NCBI RefSeq assembly: GCF_021283305.1
Contig: NZ_JAJSOK010000001.1
Span: 1 to 64,000, forward strand
Origin: Pseudonocardia kujensis
Lineage (GTDB): Bacteria > Actinomycetota > Actinomycetes > Mycobacteriales > Pseudonocardiaceae
Direction: 5' to 3'
DNA length: 64,000 nt
The notes below the pieces were generated by a model that was not told the DNA's origin, ran no database searches, and saw only the letters and a program-made list of their open reading frames with translations. This document shows positions 41,017 through 48,516 of this stretch, piece by piece. Both the position numbers and the translations under genes were made by a program. The first letter of the stretch is position 1; each line of letters starts with the position of its first letter.

Positions 41017-41987
41017 GGGGTGACGTCCTCCGGGGGAGCGAGGCCCGCGCTCACGTCGCGGGTTGTCCGGATGAAGGCGAAGCGGGTCTGGGGGATCCCG
41101 CTGCACGCGTAGGACGCGGTGGCGGTGCCGGGGCAGTCGCCGTTGTCGCGTCCCACGGACCACAGGCCGACGGCGCCGATGCCGCGGTCTCGGGCGACCC
41201 CGACGACGCGCGCGGCGTCGGCGAGGGTGGTGACCGGACCCGTGTCGTTCCGGCCGAGCATGAGGGTCACGCCGGTTCGCGACGGGTCGCGGCCCAGCTG
41301 TCCGACGATCGTGTCCGTGGCCCGGAGCATCGCTCCCGACCAGTCGCCCTCGTCGGGGAAGTTCATGACCATCGCGTTGACCCGGGCGTCGACGCCGTGG
41401 GCCGCCACCGTGCGGGCCAGGTCGAGCGCGGCAGGCGTGAGGCCCTGGGCGGCGTCGTGCACCGGCAGGGTCAGCGTGACGTCGATGCCCTGGAGCAGGC
41501 CGAGCGCGCCCGCGACCTTCTCCGCGTCGATCCCGGTCTCCACGTCGACGTCGAGCCGCGTGGCGCCGACCGACGCCAGGGCGGCGCGGTAGGCCCCGGC
41601 CAGTGCGCCGGCGTCCGTGCAGGTGTTCTCGAGGTAGGTGCCGGTCGCCCCGCCGGTGGCCACCGTGACCTGCTCGAGCGAGCGGGCCGCCTCGACCACG
41701 ACGGGGTCGGTGATCGGCGTCTCGCCGCCCCAGGACGGGGTGCAGCTCCCGTCCGCCGACAGCACGAAGGCGAGGACCGCCGAGCGGACCCCGGTCTGCG
41801 CGACCATGTCGGGCAGCGGCGAGGGACGCAGCGAGACGTCGACGTACGGCAGCACCTCGGGCGCCACCTTCGGCGGCGGCGGAGCCGGGTCAGCCGTGGG
41901 GGCGCTGCACGCGAGCAGCGCGGCGCCTAGGGCGAGCGGCAGCGCGAACAGCGCGACCGACCGCCGGCGCACGCGAGATCGCCGCAT
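41013..41987 (-). CDS. GH18 (chitinase-like) lipoprotein
   Basis: The 324-residue protein has a basic N-terminus and lipobox (LLACSA, lipid Cys27), then a GH18-type TIM barrel with PYVDVSLRP, VTVATGGATGTYLE and the catalytic strand LDVDVE (D146, D148, E150; the DxxDxDxE motif without its first Asp). GH18 members cut chitin or peptidoglycan-like glycans, and some bind without cutting. Here the catalytic Glu is kept, so activity is possible. ATG at 41987 has GGAGG seven bases upstream. It is first in a two-gene unit with the Thr-rich membrane protein. Confidence 0.82.
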   Translation of the reverse strand: MRRSRVRRRSVALFALPLALGAALLACSAPTADPAPPPPKVAPEVLPYVDVSLRPSPLPDMVAQTGVRSAVLAFVLSADGSCTPSWGGETPITDPVVVEAARSLEQVTVATGGATGTYLENTCTDAGALAGAYRAALASVGATRLDVDVETGIDAEKVAGALGLLQGIDVTLTLPVHDAAQGLTPAALDLARTVAAHGVDARVNAMVMNFPDEGDWSGAMLRATDTIVGQLGRDPSRTGVTLMLGRNDTGPVTTLADAARVVGVARDRGIGAVGLWSVGRDNGDCPGTATASYACSGIPQTRFAFIRTTRDVSAGLAPPEDVTP

Positions 41988-42157
41988 GGGGCGTCCTCCA
42001 CCGGATGGACCAACAGGGAGCGGGCGACGGCTACTCCACGCGGCTTCGGGGAGCCGCACGGGCGCAACCGCCGTGCTACTCGTCCATCGAAAGAGTGATG
42101 AGGACCGTTACGGCATCGAGCGACGTGTGACGCTCAGCCCTCGGAGGCAACCCCGGC

Positions 42158-44107
42158 TCAGCCCACCATCTCCGGCACCGACGCCGTGGCGCCGCTCTCC
42201 GCGGCCGGGTCCTCCAGCAGCGGGCAGGCGATCCAGCCCTCGGGGATGCCGAAGCCGTCCACCAGCAGCCGCGCGTGCGGCCGCAGCTCGGCGCACAGCG
42301 CGTTGACCGCGGCGACCACGGAGCGGGTCTCGGCCGCGGTCAGCCGCCCGTGCTCGAGGTACCAGGCGCGGTCCCGCTCGACCGTCGCGAGCGCGTGCAG
42401 GTCGCACACCGTCTCCAGCAGCGCCTTCACCGCCGGGTCCGCGGTCCGTTCGATCCCGGCGACGAACGCGTCGAACACCAGGACGTCGACGTGGGCACGG
42501 GCGGCGTCGAGCAGGTGGTCCTGCGCGGCGTTGAAGATGCCGAACTGGTCCGCGCCCTTCTTCAGCGCCGGCCGCAGCCGCCGCGCGACACCCGCGAGCA
42601 GGTGCTCGGCCCGGTCCGCGAGCAGCCGGCGCTGCTCGGCGCGGTCCCGCGGGCGGAAACCGCGGCCGGGGAGCCGCCGCGGCAGCTTGTTGACGCCGGT
42701 CCGCTCCGCAGCGGCGTCGAGGGCCTGGCTGCCGACGAATCGGGCCAGCCCGAGCGGCGAGAGCTTCTGCACACCCTTGCCGTAGTCCGCGAGCAGGTTC
42801 TTGGCGAGCAGCTGGAGCAGGACGGTGTTGTCGCCCTCGAAGGTGGTGAAGACGTCCGTGTCCGCCTTGAGCTGCGGGAGCAGGTTCTCCGAGAGGTACC
42901 CGGCGCCGCCGCACGCCTCGCGGCAGGTCTGGATGGTGTGCGTGGCGTGCCAGGTGCCGATCGCCTTGATGCCCGCGGCCCGGCTCTCCAGGTCGCGTTG
43001 CGCCTTCTCGTCCGGCTGGGCCCCCTGCTGATCGGTCCCGGGCGCCTGCAGCCGGTGCATCTCGGCGACCAGGTCGTCCTGGGCGAACTGCAGCGCGTAG
43101 GTGGTGGCCAGGGCAGGCAGCAGCTTCCGCTGGTGGGCGCGGTAGTCGAGGATCGCGGTCTCCTGCCCGGTGCCCGGGTCGGCGAACTGGCGGCGGCGCT
43201 CGCCGTAGCGGACCGCCAGGGCCAGGGCCTTCTGCGACGCACTGCCGGCACCGCCCGCCACGCTGATCCGGCCGCGCACCAGCGTGCCGAGCATGGTGAA
43301 GAAGCGGCGGCCCTCGTTCTCGATCGAGCTGGTGTAGGTGCCGTCGGCCGAGACGTCGGCGAACCGGTTGAGCAGGGCCTCGCGCGGCACGCGCACGGAG
43401 TGGAAGGTGAGCCGCCCGTTGTCGACGCCGTTGAGCCCGGCCTTGTGCCCGCAGTCGCCGATCTCGACGCCGGGCATCGCGGCGCCGGCGTCGTCGCGGA
43501 TCGGGACCAGGAAGGCGTGCACGCCGTGGGTCTCCCCGCGCGTGACGAGCTGGGCGAACACGACCGCCATCCGGCCGTCGCGTGCCGCGTTGCCGATGTA
43601 GTCCTTGCGCGCCCCCGGTTCCGGGGTGTCGATCACGAACTCCTCGGCGACCGGGTCGTAGGTGGCCGTGGTGCGCAGGTGCTGGACGTCGGACCCGTGG
43701 CCGGTCTCGGTCATGGCGAAGCAGCCCAGCAGCTCGCCGTCCATGATCTGCCGCAGGTGGCGCTCGTGGTGCCGCCGGGTGCCGAGGACCTGCACGGCGC
43801 CGCCGAACAGGCCCCACTGCACCCCGGCCTTGACCAGCAGGGACAGGTCGCCGTAGCCGAGCGCCTGGAACGCGGTGACGACGCCGCCGACGTCGCCCTT
43901 GCCGCCGTAGTCGGGCGAGAAGCCCGTGTGCGGCTGACCGGTGGCGGCGAGCTCGTGGACGAGCTCGAGGACCTTCGCCCGGTACTCCTCGCGCGACAGG
44001 TCGGGGTCGACCGGCCGGAACCGGGACATCTGCTCCCGGACCGAGCTCCGGACGTCGGCCCAGCGGCCGTCGAGGGTGGAGCGGAGCGCGTCCACGGACG
44101 GGGTCAT
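42158..44107 (-). CDS. fadE5: FadE5-type acyl-CoA dehydrogenase/oxidase
   Basis: The 649-residue flavoenzyme of the acyl-CoA dehydrogenase/oxidase superfamily carries out the first beta-oxidation step. Motifs include FAMTETGHGSDV (FAD/substrate loop), RGRISVAGGAGSASQKAL and TCREACGGAGYL near residue 395, with a long C-terminal helical domain as in acyl-CoA oxidases. In mycobacteria FadE5 sits beside fadA2, fabG4 and htdX, exactly the neighbourhood here. ATG at 44107 overlaps the TetR stop as ATGA. It is somewhat longer than FadE5 of M. tuberculosis. Whether oxygen or ETF is the electron acceptor is not visible. Confidence 0.88.
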   Translation of the reverse strand: MTPSVDALRSTLDGRWADVRSSVREQMSRFRPVDPDLSREEYRAKVLELVHELAATGQPHTGFSPDYGGKGDVGGVVTAFQALGYGDLSLLVKAGVQWGLFGGAVQVLGTRRHHERHLRQIMDGELLGCFAMTETGHGSDVQHLRTTATYDPVAEEFVIDTPEPGARKDYIGNAARDGRMAVVFAQLVTRGETHGVHAFLVPIRDDAGAAMPGVEIGDCGHKAGLNGVDNGRLTFHSVRVPREALLNRFADVSADGTYTSSIENEGRRFFTMLGTLVRGRISVAGGAGSASQKALALAVRYGERRRQFADPGTGQETAILDYRAHQRKLLPALATTYALQFAQDDLVAEMHRLQAPGTDQQGAQPDEKAQRDLESRAAGIKAIGTWHATHTIQTCREACGGAGYLSENLLPQLKADTDVFTTFEGDNTVLLQLLAKNLLADYGKGVQKLSPLGLARFVGSQALDAAAERTGVNKLPRRLPGRGFRPRDRAEQRRLLADRAEHLLAGVARRLRPALKKGADQFGIFNAAQDHLLDAARAHVDVLVFDAFVAGIERTADPAVKALLETVCDLHALATVERDRAWYLEHGRLTAAETRSVVAAVNALCAELRPHARLLVDGFGIPEGWIACPLLEDPAAESGATASVPEMVG

Positions 44108-44811
44108 GCGGTGCCTCCTGCGGTGCCGGTGCTCGCGTCGCGGGCGGCGCGAGGTGAGGTCGCCAGGCCGGCGAGTCCGGTCCAGGCGAGATCGGTGAGA
44201 CGGGCGGTGAGCTCGTCGCGGGTGATGCCGGTGGGGCGGGCGAGCCAGTCGTCGGCGGCCCCGCGGACCATCCCGACGAGGGCGTGGCCCCACGTGCGCG
44301 CGGCCGACGCGCCGGGCAGGTGTGCCTCCATGGCCTCGGCGACCTGGTCGCCGATCACGGTCACCAGGTCGGTGACGGGGTCGGCGCCGGCGACCACGGC
44401 GCCGAGGAGCGGGCGCTGTACCACGAACCGGTACACCTCGCGGTCGGACTCGATCAGCCGGAGGTACGCGTCGATGCCCGCGGCGACGGTGGCGTGCGGG
44501 CCGGCGCCCTCGGCCAGCGCCCGGTCGGTCGCCCGCCGGATCTGCCCGGTCAGCACGCGCGCGACCGCGTGGCAGACCGCCGTGTACAGCCCCGCCCGGT
44601 CCCGGAAGTGCCGGTAGACGGCGGTCTTCGAGGTGCCCGCGGCGGCCGCGATCTCGTCCATCCCGACACCGGCCCCGTGCTGCCGGATCGCCGCGACGGT
44701 GGTACCGACGAGCTCGGCACGGCGCTGTTCGCGGTGGGCGTCCCACCGGGAGTCGCGCCGGTCCCGGGCCACGTCGACGGGCGGCTGCGCGAGCTCCGCC
44801 TCCGACTTCAT
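44104..44811 (-). CDS. TetR-family regulator of the fatty-acid operon
   Basis: The 235-residue protein has a TetR helix-turn-helix (RAELVGTTVAAIRQHGAGVGMDEIAAAAGTSKTAVYRHFRDRAGLYTAV, about residues 30-78) and a C-terminal ligand domain. It is cotranscribed with fadE5 (ATGA overlap) and divergent from fadA2. Two inverted repeats (GTACC-C-GGTAC and TACTC-GT-GGGTA) lie between them, so it is a likely acyl-CoA-responsive repressor of both arms. ATG is leaderless: TACCGT ends seven bases upstream. A regulator in this position is not part of the four-gene mycobacterial cluster as I know it. Confidence 0.85.
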   Translation of the reverse strand: MKSEAELAQPPVDVARDRRDSRWDAHREQRRAELVGTTVAAIRQHGAGVGMDEIAAAAGTSKTAVYRHFRDRAGLYTAVCHAVARVLTGQIRRATDRALAEGAGPHATVAAGIDAYLRLIESDREVYRFVVQRPLLGAVVAGADPVTDLVTVIGDQVAEAMEAHLPGASAARTWGHALVGMVRGAADDWLARPTGITRDELTARLTDLAWTGLAGLATSPRAARDASTGTAGGTA

Positions 44812-44821
44812 GAAACCGACG

Positions 44822-44857
44822 GTACCCGGTACTGTGGGTTCTGGCTACTCGTGGGTA
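44822..44857. promoter_or_regulatory. Inverted repeats in the TetR/fadA2 divergent promoter
   Basis: GTACC-C-GGTAC (44822-44832) overlaps the TetR -10 TACCGT (minus, 44824-44819). TACTC-GT-GGGTA (44846-44857) resembles the palindrome upstream of the EphD-like gene. Both are candidate TetR operators. Confidence 0.5.
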
Positions 44858-44880
44858 ATGCCCGCGAGCACTGCAGGGCC

Positions 44881-44914
44881 CATCCGCACAGGAGGGCTCA
44901 TCCGCACAGGAGGG
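44881..44914 (+). repeat. Direct repeat duplicating the fadA2 ribosome-binding segment
   Basis: CATCCGCACAGGAGGG occurs twice (44881-44896 and 44899-44914), 18 bases apart. Each copy carries an AGGAGGG ribosome site; only the second is positioned correctly for the ATG at 44921. Confidence 0.9.
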
Positions 44915-44920
44915 AACGCC

Positions 44921-46228
44921 ATGCCGTCCACACCGCGGCGCGCCGCCGTCATCGGGGGCAACCGGATCCCGTTCGCGCGCGCCAACGGTCGCTATGCCCG
45001 CGCCTCGAACCTGGACATGCTCACCACCACGCTCGACGGGCTGGTGGCCCGCCACGGGCTGGCGGGCGAGCGGTTGGGCGAGGTGGTCGCCGGTGCCGTG
45101 CTCAAGCACTCCCGCGACTTCAACCTCACCCGCGAAGCGGTGCTCGGCTCGCGGCTGGCCCCGTCCACCCCGGCCTACGACGTGCAGCAGGCCTGCGGCA
45201 CCGGCCTCGAGGCCGCGATCCTCGTGGCGAACAAGATCGCGCTGGGGCAGATCGAGAGCGGTGTCGCGGGCGGGGTCGACACCGCGAGCGACGCCCCGAT
45301 CGCCGTCAACGAGGACCTGCGCAGGGTGCTCGTCGCGATCAACGGCGCGCGGACGGTGCAGCAGCGGGTGAAGCTGCTGGCCAAGCTGCGGCCGGGGCAG
45401 ATCGTCCCGGACATCCCGCGCAACTCCGAGCCGCGTACCGGCCTGTCCATGGGGGAGCACGCGGCGATCACGGCGAAGGAGTGGGGCGTCTCCCGCGAGG
45501 CGCAGGACGAGCTGGCCGCGGCCAGCCACCGCAACCTCGCCGCCGCCTACGAGCGGGGGTTCCTCGACGATCTGGTCACCCCGTACCTGGGCCTGACCCG
45601 CGACGACAACCTGCGCCCGGACTCGTCGGTCGAGAAGCTGGCGAAGCTCAAGCCCGTGTTCGGGACGCAGTTCGGCGACGACGCCACGATGACCGCGGGC
45701 AACTCGACCCCGCTGACCGACGGCGCCGCGCTGGCCCTGCTCGGCTCGGACGAGTGGGCCGCCGCGCACAAGCTGCCGGTGCTGGCCCACTTCGTCGACG
45801 CCGAGACCGCCGCCGTCGACTATGTGCACGGGCGGGACGGGCTGCTCACCGCGCCGGTCTACGCCGTGCCACGGCTGCTCGAACGCAACGGCCTCACCCT
45901 GCAGGACTTCGACTTCTACGAGATCCACGAGGCCTTCGCCTCCACGGTGCTGGCCACCCTCAAGGCCTGGGAGGACGTCGAGTTCGCCAAGGACCGGCTC
46001 GGGCTCGACGCCCCGCTCGGCCCGATCGACCGGTCGCGGCTCAACGTCACGGGCTCGTCGCTCGCGGCCGGACACCCGTTCGCCGCGACCGGCGGCCGGA
46101 TCGTCGCCACCCTGGCGAAGCTGCTGCACGAGAAGGGCACCGGGGAGGGCGGGCGGAAGGCCCGCGGGCTGATCTCGATCTGCGCCGCCGGCGGCCAGGG
46201 CGTCGTCGCGATCCTCGAGGCGGCCTGA
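44921..46228 (+). CDS. fadA2: Acetyl-CoA acetyltransferase/3-ketoacyl-CoA thiolase (FadA2-like)
   Basis: The 435-residue thiolase has the nucleophilic Cys92 (QQACGTGLEA), IHEAFAS (His), SLAAGHPFAATGGR and the second active Cys in CAAGGQGVV. It cleaves 3-ketoacyl-CoA to acetyl-CoA in beta-oxidation, or condenses acetyl-CoA. Its order with fadE5, fabG4 and htdX matches the mycobacterial FadA2 locus. ATG at 44921 uses the second of two duplicated AGGAGGG sites. It is first of an operon with two micro-ORFs, fabG4 and the MaoC hydratase. Confidence 0.92.
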   Translation: MPSTPRRAAVIGGNRIPFARANGRYARASNLDMLTTTLDGLVARHGLAGERLGEVVAGAVLKHSRDFNLTREAVLGSRLAPSTPAYDVQQACGTGLEAAILVANKIALGQIESGVAGGVDTASDAPIAVNEDLRRVLVAINGARTVQQRVKLLAKLRPGQIVPDIPRNSEPRTGLSMGEHAAITAKEWGVSREAQDELAAASHRNLAAAYERGFLDDLVTPYLGLTRDDNLRPDSSVEKLAKLKPVFGTQFGDDATMTAGNSTPLTDGAALALLGSDEWAAAHKLPVLAHFVDAETAAVDYVHGRDGLLTAPVYAVPRLLERNGLTLQDFDFYEIHEAFASTVLATLKAWEDVEFAKDRLGLDAPLGPIDRSRLNVTGSSLAAGHPFAATGGRIVATLAKLLHEKGTGEGGRKARGLISICAAGGQGVVAILEAA

Positions 46229-46229
46229 C

Positions 46230-46268
46230 ATGACGACCGACGCACTCTCTCCCACGGAGGAGACATGA
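46230..46268 (+). CDS. Micro-ORF 1 upstream of fabG4
   Basis: ATG at 46230 encodes 12 residues (MTTDALSPTEET) and stops at a TGA overlapping the next ATG. It starts one base after the fadA2 stop and ends in its own GGAGGAGAC ribosome site. It looks like a duplicated copy of the fabG4 translation start. Confidence 0.5.
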   Translation: MTTDALSPTEET

Positions 46269-46306
46269 GCACCGACGACGCACTCGTTCCCGCGGAGGAG
46301 ACATGA
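46265..46306 (+). CDS. Micro-ORF 2 upstream of fabG4
   Basis: ATG at 46265 encodes 13 residues (MSTDDALVPAEET) and its TGA overlaps the fabG4 ATG at 46303. It is preceded by GGAGGAGAC and resembles micro-ORF 1 and the fabG4 N-terminus (MSTD). Translation could pass by coupling from fadA2 through both micro-ORFs to fabG4. Confidence 0.5.
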   Translation: MSTDDALVPAEET

Positions 46307-47667
46307 GCACCGACCGCTTCCGGGACCTCTCCAACACCGCCCTCGCCGGGCGCCTCGGCGTGCCGCGGGTGCCGCTGCTGCGCCGCTACGAACCCGGCCA
46401 GCCGCTCCTGCCCGGGCCGGCGCTCGTCACCTCGGTCGGGGCCGGCCGCTTCGCGAAGCCGATCGCGGCGCTGGTCGAGGAGTCCGGCCAGCAGGTGCTC
46501 GATGCGGTGGGGGAGCAGAAGCTCGCCGCGGTCGTCGTCGACCTGACGGCCGCCACCACGCTCGACGACCTCGCCGCGGCCCGTGCGATCCTCACCCCGG
46601 CCGTGCGGAAGCTGGCCCCGTCGGGGCGGCTGCTGCTGCTCGGCCCGGACCCGGCCGAGGCCTCGGCCGGTGCGCGGGTCGAGGCCGCCGCCACCGCCCA
46701 GGCGCTCGACGGTCTGGTCCGCACCATCGCCAAGGAGCTGCGGGCGGGGGCGACCGCGAACCTGCTGGTCGTCGCGGCCGAGGCACCGCCCGCGGCCGTC
46801 GACAGCGCGGTCCGGTTCTTCCTGTCCGCCCGCTCGGCCTACGTCGACGGGCAGGTCGTCCGGGTCGGGGTGCCCGTCGGGTCGCCCCGGGACCCCGGTG
46901 CGATGGACAGCCCGACGCTGCCGGAGAAGCCGCTGGCGGGGCGGGTCGCGGTGGTCACGGGCGCGGCGCGGGGGATCGGCGCGGCGATCGCCGACACCCT
47001 GGCGCGGGACGGCGCCACGCTCGTGGTGGTCGACATCCCGGCGGCCGGGGAGAACCTGGCGAAGGTCGCCAACCGGACCGGCGGCACCGCCCTGCAGCTC
47101 GACATCACCGCGGCCGACGCCCCGGAGCGGTTGATCGCGCACCTGACCCAGCGCCACGGCCGCCTCGACCTGTTGGTGCACAACGCCGGCATCACCCGGG
47201 ACAAGCTGCTCGCCAACATGGACCCGGACCGATGGAAGGCCGTGCTCGACGTCAACCTGCGGGCCCAGCTGCGGATCACCGAGGCGCTGCTCGCCGAGGG
47301 CACGCTGCTGCAGGACGGCTCGCGGATCGTCTGCGTGTCCTCGCAGAGCGGCATCGGCGGGAACCGCGGACAGGCGAACTACGTCGCGTCCAAGGCCGGG
47401 ATCATCGGCATGGTCCGGGCGCTCGCTCCCGTCGTCGCCGAGAAGGGGGTGACGATCAACGCGGTCGCGCCCGGCTTCATCGAGACCGAGATGACCGCGA
47501 CGATGCCGCTCGGCACCCGAGAGGCCGGCCGCCGGGTCAACTCGCTGCGCCAGGGTGGGCTCCCGGTCGACGTGGCCGAGACGATCGGGTGGCTCGGCCA
47601 GGCCGAGTCCGGAGGCGTGAACGGGCAGGTCGTGCGGGTGTGCGGCCAGTCGATGCTGGGGGCGTGA
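46303..47667 (+). CDS. fabG4: FabG4-type high-molecular-weight 3-ketoacyl reductase
   Basis: The 454-residue protein is the same length as mycobacterial FabG4. Residues 1-200 form a degenerate, flavodoxin-like nucleotide fold, and residues about 208-454 a full SDR with TGAARGIGAAI, HNAGI, SSQSGIGG and Y-x-x-x-K (QANYVASKAG). FabG4 reduces 3-ketoacyl-CoA with NADH. ATG at 46303 follows GGAGGAGAC and overlaps the stop of a micro-ORF. It ends overlapping the MaoC gene start, so it is coupled on both sides. Confidence 0.92.
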   Translation: MSTDRFRDLSNTALAGRLGVPRVPLLRRYEPGQPLLPGPALVTSVGAGRFAKPIAALVEESGQQVLDAVGEQKLAAVVVDLTAATTLDDLAAARAILTPAVRKLAPSGRLLLLGPDPAEASAGARVEAAATAQALDGLVRTIAKELRAGATANLLVVAAEAPPAAVDSAVRFFLSARSAYVDGQVVRVGVPVGSPRDPGAMDSPTLPEKPLAGRVAVVTGAARGIGAAIADTLARDGATLVVVDIPAAGENLAKVANRTGGTALQLDITAADAPERLIAHLTQRHGRLDLLVHNAGITRDKLLANMDPDRWKAVLDVNLRAQLRITEALLAEGTLLQDGSRIVCVSSQSGIGGNRGQANYVASKAGIIGMVRALAPVVAEKGVTINAVAPGFIETEMTATMPLGTREAGRRVNSLRQGGLPVDVAETIGWLGQAESGGVNGQVVRVCGQSMLGA

Positions 47668-48485
47668 TGATCGGTCTCTACGCGAAGGCGGCCGTCGCCG
47701 CGGTCCTGCCCGGCCGTGCGCGGTCCTTGCCGGACACGGTCCTCGAGCGGTCGGTCACGCCGGAGGTCGGCCACCTCGCCGACTACGCGCGGGTGTGCGG
47801 GTTCCCGCTCGGCGACGCGCTGCCGCTCACGTACCCGCACGTCCTGGCCTTCCCGCTGCAGGTCGAGCTGATGGCGGGCCGGTCCTTCCCGCTGCCGCTG
47901 CCCGGTCTCGTGCACGTCGCGAACCGGATCAGGGTGCACCGGGCGATCGCGCCCGACGAGCGGCTCGAGGTCCGGGTGCGGGCGGAGCGGTTCGCCGCGC
48001 ACCCGCGCGGGGCGCAGGTGGACCTCGTGGCCGAGGTGTCGGTCGACGGCGTCCGGGTGTGGGACGGGCGCAGCACCTACCTGGCCCGCGGGGCACAGGC
48101 GCCCACCGGACTCGCGGGCGAGCTGCCTGACCTGCCGGAGGTCGACGGGCCCGCCGCGGCGGTCTGGCAGGTGCCGGCGGACACCGGACGGCGGTACGCC
48201 GCGGTCAGCGGCGACGTCAACCCGATCCACCTGAACCCGGTGACGGCCAGGGCCTTCGGCTTCCCGCGGGCGATCGCCCACGGGATGTGGTCGGCCGCCC
48301 GGGCCCTCGCCGCGCTGCAGGGCCGGGTGCCCGAGGCCGCGACCTACGAGGTCGGCTTCCGCAAGCCGCTGCTCCTGCCGTCCACGGCGGAGCTGGTGAC
48401 CGAGCAGGCGAAGGAGGGCTGGGACCTCGCCGTCCGCGGTCGGAAGGGCGCGGTGCACCTGAGCGGGACGGTCCGCCGTGTCTGA
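47667..48485 (+). CDS. htdX: MaoC-type 3-hydroxyacyl dehydratase (HtdX-like)
   Basis: The 272-residue double hot-dog protein has the hydratase-2 active-site segment SGDVNPIHLNPVTARAFGFPRAIAHGMW (Asp and His) in its second half. It hydrates or dehydrates (R)-3-hydroxyacyl thioesters. Position directly after fabG4 matches mycobacterial HtdX. The ATG at 47667 shares one base with the fabG4 stop; an in-frame GTG at 47664 directly before it is equally possible. Together with FadE5, FadA2 and FabG4 it could run a full beta-oxidation or reverse cycle. Confidence 0.9.
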   Translation: MIGLYAKAAVAAVLPGRARSLPDTVLERSVTPEVGHLADYARVCGFPLGDALPLTYPHVLAFPLQVELMAGRSFPLPLPGLVHVANRIRVHRAIAPDERLEVRVRAERFAAHPRGAQVDLVAEVSVDGVRVWDGRSTYLARGAQAPTGLAGELPDLPEVDGPAAAVWQVPADTGRRYAAVSGDVNPIHLNPVTARAFGFPRAIAHGMWSAARALAALQGRVPEAATYEVGFRKPLLLPSTAELVTEQAKEGWDLAVRGRKGAVHLSGTVRRV

Positions 48486-48516
48486 GCCGCTCCCCCGTTC
48501 GGCCTAGACTCCGCCC

